Both the position numbers and the translations under genes were made by a program. From positions 1-34,583 of IMG/VR virus record IMGVR_UViG_3300029309_000146: 34,583 bases of DNA; one strand, 5' to 3'. This document shows positions 32,230-34,583 of the stretch, piece by piece. The notes under the pieces are model-generated. The model had not been told where the DNA came from. It saw only the letters and a program-made list of their open reading frames with translations, and ran no database searches. The DNA is from a virus. Position 1 is the stretch's first letter; every line of letters starts with the position of its first letter.

Positions 32230-32249
32230 AACCATTTTGTTTTTGTCAA
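32222..32249 (-). promoter_or_regulatory. Sigma70-like promoter within the late gene run
   Basis: Minus strand: a perfect TTGACA (32249-32244), a 16-base spacer, then TAATGT (32227-32222). It is in a 67-base gap between the large terminase stop and the connector start, one of the few real gaps in the late region, and the -10 overlaps one arm of the inverted repeat. It may start a separate head/tail transcript. The -10 is only partly matched. Confidence 0.45.
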
Positions 32250-32252
32250 TAT

Positions 32253-34073
32253 TTACTTCCAGTTTGTAGCAAAATTGCCTCTTTTTATCACAATTCTATT
32301 AGGATTTTCACGTTTTTGTGGTTTTTTTGTACCTATTGCAAGTATTTTTTCTTCTAAAACATCAAAATTAGGATTTAGTATGTAAATAGCACCAAAATTG
32401 TAGACAAGCGTGTCCAAAGCTTCATTTCTTTTGCCTATTTGCTTCCAAACTAACTGTTTTTTACCTCTTATCCATTTAGTTATGCGTTTCTCACTTGTAA
32501 GCTGTTTAAAATATTCTTCATCTAAGTCTAAACAAAAATGCAAAGTAGAGTCCTCTGGTTCAGCAGCTAATCTATTAAATATAGCCTCTTTAGCAGTATC
32601 AACCCCTAATGTATAGAGAACAGCTTTATTTTTACCTACATAGCTTGGTCTGTTGACTATAGGTTTTCCCTGTACACTTGCACCTTTAATGGCAAACACT
32701 CGTCTTGCTTGTCTTGGTTTGGTAAAGTTATAGACTTGATTGGTGTGTAATCCACCAGAGTCTATGCAGGTGCAAGAAATAGGTACTATCCTACCTGTTT
32801 CTGTTTTAAATCTTTTTTTCAAATATGTGTCAAGCTCATTCCAAACTGTAAAAGCATTTGGATCACCCCATAAGATTTTGTAATCTAGCACCCAAGCTTC
32901 ATAGTTTTTACCCCAACCTACGCATTGCGCTTCAAGCCTATCTTTTTGGGTGTCAACTCCAACAGTAATAGCTAATACATCTTCTGGAATTGTAGTGTGG
33001 TCATAATTTAACCTTCTTTCTAACAAATTTTCATACTCTAAAGTTTGACCTTGCTCTTCGAAACTTTGACCAAGACTGGTATTGATAAATGTTTTAAGTG
33101 TTTCAGGGTTTTTCTTTGCTTCTAAAAATGCAGTTGCCATTTGCGCCCATGTTGACCAAACACTATAAAGCTCTGATAAATGAAAGCCTGCTGTATTTTC
33201 TGTATCTTTGGTTGCACGCCACTCACCATGTTTTAACATCCATTGTTTTTTTGATTCTTCTATAACTGATCCACAATGATCGCAAGCATAAGTAGCAGTT
33301 TCAGGTTTGTTTTCTTCCCATACTACATTCTTCCATTCAAGAACTTGTTTTTTATTACATTCAGGACATGGCACATAAAAGTACCGTTGATCTGATTCTT
33401 CAAAAGCAGACTCAATTGCAGACAAGCCTTTAATGGTTGGTGTGCTACACATGAATATCTTGCGATTCCAAAAAGTCTTAGTTCTAGCAATAGCTAAAGA
33501 TATTGGTGAGCCTTCAGAACCAGCAGATAATTCGTATCTATCTATTTCATCCATCAATAATATTCTTATTGGCCTTGACGCTAATCCACTTGCACTATTT
33601 GATCCGACAATAGATATATGACCGCCTGGAAACTTTTTGTGCATTGTAGTATTTCCACTATCTCTACTTCTTGCATCCTTAACGCAACCTTTAAGCTTTT
33701 CACTATCTCTTATCATTGCTGACAATCTATCTTTACTAAACGTCTGTCCCATTTGTAAAGTCGGTTGTGTTACTAATATTGGTGAAGCATCTTGATCTAT
33801 GTAATAACCTATAGCATTTAGCAATATTTCAGTTTTGCCAACTTGCGATGATGTCATAACCACAATCCTTTCTATAAAAGGATCGTTAAAAGTGTCCATT
33901 ATTTCTTTTTGATAAGGACATCTAGATGTTGACCATTGGCCAGCTTCAGAAGAAGATTCTGGTGATAGCTTTCTATATCTATCTGACCACTCTGAAATTT
34001 TTAATTCAGGCGGTGGTTTAAACGTCTGCATCGTGTTTTTCAACACGTCCTGCATATTCTGTAGGTATTCCAT
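32253..34073 (-). CDS. terL: Terminase large subunit (lambda GpA family)
   Basis: The product is up to 606 aa. ATPase: Walker A TSSQVGKTE, Walker B ILLMDEIDR with the catalytic Glu, and coupling motif FMCSTPT. A zinc-like CPEC...CDHC pair lies in the middle, typical of GpA. The nuclease domain has VGVDTQKDRLEA with the first metal-binding Asp, then CIDSGG. It cuts concatemers and pumps DNA into the prohead. Three Met codons (1, 7 and 15) could be the start. The longest overlaps the small terminase gene by 56 bases; none has a clear ribosome binding site, so coupling is likely. GpA relatives normally use cos sites, so cohesive ends are expected. Confidence 0.95.
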   Translation of the reverse strand: MEYLQNMQDVLKNTMQTFKPPPELKISEWSDRYRKLSPESSSEAGQWSTSRCPYQKEIMDTFNDPFIERIVVMTSSQVGKTEILLNAIGYYIDQDASPILVTQPTLQMGQTFSKDRLSAMIRDSEKLKGCVKDARSRDSGNTTMHKKFPGGHISIVGSNSASGLASRPIRILLMDEIDRYELSAGSEGSPISLAIARTKTFWNRKIFMCSTPTIKGLSAIESAFEESDQRYFYVPCPECNKKQVLEWKNVVWEENKPETATYACDHCGSVIEESKKQWMLKHGEWRATKDTENTAGFHLSELYSVWSTWAQMATAFLEAKKNPETLKTFINTSLGQSFEEQGQTLEYENLLERRLNYDHTTIPEDVLAITVGVDTQKDRLEAQCVGWGKNYEAWVLDYKILWGDPNAFTVWNELDTYLKKRFKTETGRIVPISCTCIDSGGLHTNQVYNFTKPRQARRVFAIKGASVQGKPIVNRPSYVGKNKAVLYTLGVDTAKEAIFNRLAAEPEDSTLHFCLDLDEEYFKQLTSEKRITKWIRGKKQLVWKQIGKRNEALDTLVYNFGAIYILNPNFDVLEEKILAIGTKKPQKRENPNRIVIKRGNFATNWK

Positions 34074-34518
34074 TTTCTGCTAATTCATTAAGTGCGTCAT
34101 ATACACAATCTTTAAGTAATTTTTCTGCTTCAGCATAATCTTCAGTTGCAATCATTTGATGTGCTAGCCTTGAAGGCATACCTAGCAGCTTTGCTCTAAC
34201 ATTTGCTACAAAATCAGTCCAGGTATCTTGAACTAATGTTGCAGGTATCAGCCTACCCTCTAATTCTGACACTTCTAGCTCCGCCCTGTCTGCTTGAGCT
34301 TTTGTAAGACGTGTCTTCTCCTCTGCAATGTCTCCTGATCCACTTTTTTTGTGATAACCAGACAATTTTCGCAGATAACTTATGTAAGCGTGCCTACATA
34401 CGTCTAAATTAAGCGGTGAACGGCCTCTTTTTGATGGTAAGACACCTTTTTTTATCAATTCTGAGATACTTGCAACTGATAAACCAAGATGTTCTGATAC
34501 TTCTCTTTGCGTTGCCAT
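34018..34518 (-). CDS. terS: Terminase small subunit (Nu1-like)
   Basis: The product is 166 aa. The N-terminus is a winged-helix/HTH (MATQREVSEHLGLSVASISELIKKGVLPSKRGRSPLNLD) of the Nu1 type, which binds cos DNA. The segment AEEKTRLTKAQADRAELEVSELEGRLIPA forms the conserved helix pair that follows in this family, and the C-terminal part should bind the large subunit. It is the first complete gene at the right end of the window, with the probable packaging site just upstream. It overlaps the large subunit gene. Confidence 0.9.
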   Translation of the reverse strand: MATQREVSEHLGLSVASISELIKKGVLPSKRGRSPLNLDVCRHAYISYLRKLSGYHKKSGSGDIAEEKTRLTKAQADRAELEVSELEGRLIPATLVQDTWTDFVANVRAKLLGMPSRLAHQMIATEDYAEAEKLLKDCVYDALNELAENGIPTEYAGRVEKHDADV

Positions 34519-34563
34519 AACTTATAAATTCAGTAAATGCATATTAACTGTCGCTAAAAAACA

Positions 34564-34583
34564 TCTGCCGTCACGAATAACCA
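34564..34583. repeat. Right copy of the terminal 13-bp repeat; candidate cos region
   Basis: GTCACGAATAACC occurs at 34570-34582 and again at 2-14 at the other end of the window. If the ends join, the two copies would be in tandem with a 15-base period, 52 bases upstream of the small terminase start, where a Nu1-type protein would bind. The 65 bases 34519-34583 hold no gene. Confidence 0.5.

Noticed and set aside
1-34583. Prophage or lysogeny functions, tRNA genes, DNA polymerase
   Set aside because: No integrase, excisionase, CI/Cro-like pair, tRNA cloverleaf or polymerase motif was found on reading both strands.

Overview
This window is most likely one complete, or nearly complete, genome of an AT-rich tailed phage with a lambda-like siphovirus plan. 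All supported genes lie on the minus strand, so the functional order reads from right to left. Gene starts and stops overlap by a few bases at most junctions. No integrase, repressor/antirepressor pair, tRNA gene or rRNA gene was seen, so a virulent phage is the simplest reading. Low G+C, T/A-rich codons, a tail fibre built from repeats typical of marine phage fibres and a cupredoxin-like domain in the head protein suggest an uncultured marine phage of a Gram-negative host. The host cannot be named from the sequence. The two ends share a 13-bp direct repeat just upstream of the small terminase gene, as expected if the sequence closes into a circle or ends near a cos-type site.

Right to left the layout is as follows. 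(1) 34518-30060: packaging and portal, namely small terminase, GpA-type large terminase, a gpW-like connector with a TTG start behind a promoter-like element and inverted repeat, and the portal. (2) 30082-27119: one uninterrupted 987-codon ORF that joins an accessory region with a cupredoxin-like domain, an S78-type prohead protease and an HK97-fold major capsid protein, with two internal starts that each have a good ribosome binding site. (3) 27051-22090: head completion and tail genes, namely FII-like joining protein, tail terminator, tail tube, the G/GT tail chaperones with a clear -1 slippery heptamer, a short tape measure and two distal tail proteins. (4) 22090-12564: a 2628-aa J-like tail tip/fibre ending in an S74 self-cleaving chaperone, followed by several small virion-associated or membrane proteins.

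(5) 12583-7834 is the most unusual part: CsgF, the CsgG outer-membrane lipoprotein channel, a secreted curlin-like repeat protein, a FecR-domain periplasmic protein and a membrane-bound CHASE2 class III nucleotide cyclase. They form one run of overlapping or nearly touching genes placed just before the lysis genes. The phage therefore appears to carry a small curli-type (type VIII) secretion system with its own fibre-like substrate, and a periplasm-sensing cAMP module. (6) 7850-6398: lysis and nuclease genes (3-TM holin, small basic protein, thermonuclease, GH24 lysozyme). (7) A strong promoter-like sequence with an operator-like inverted repeat at 6341-6376 starts the replication and recombination region (6312-45): YqaJ-like exonuclease, RHH-like protein, resolvase-like nuclease, SSB-like protein, TOPRIM primase/RecA-like helicase, a helically phased iteron cluster that could be the origin, and a run of small genes that includes a 54-aa HTH protein. 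Transcription from this promoter could run around a closed circle into the packaging genes.

All identifications come from reading motifs and gene order by eye. No database search was run.
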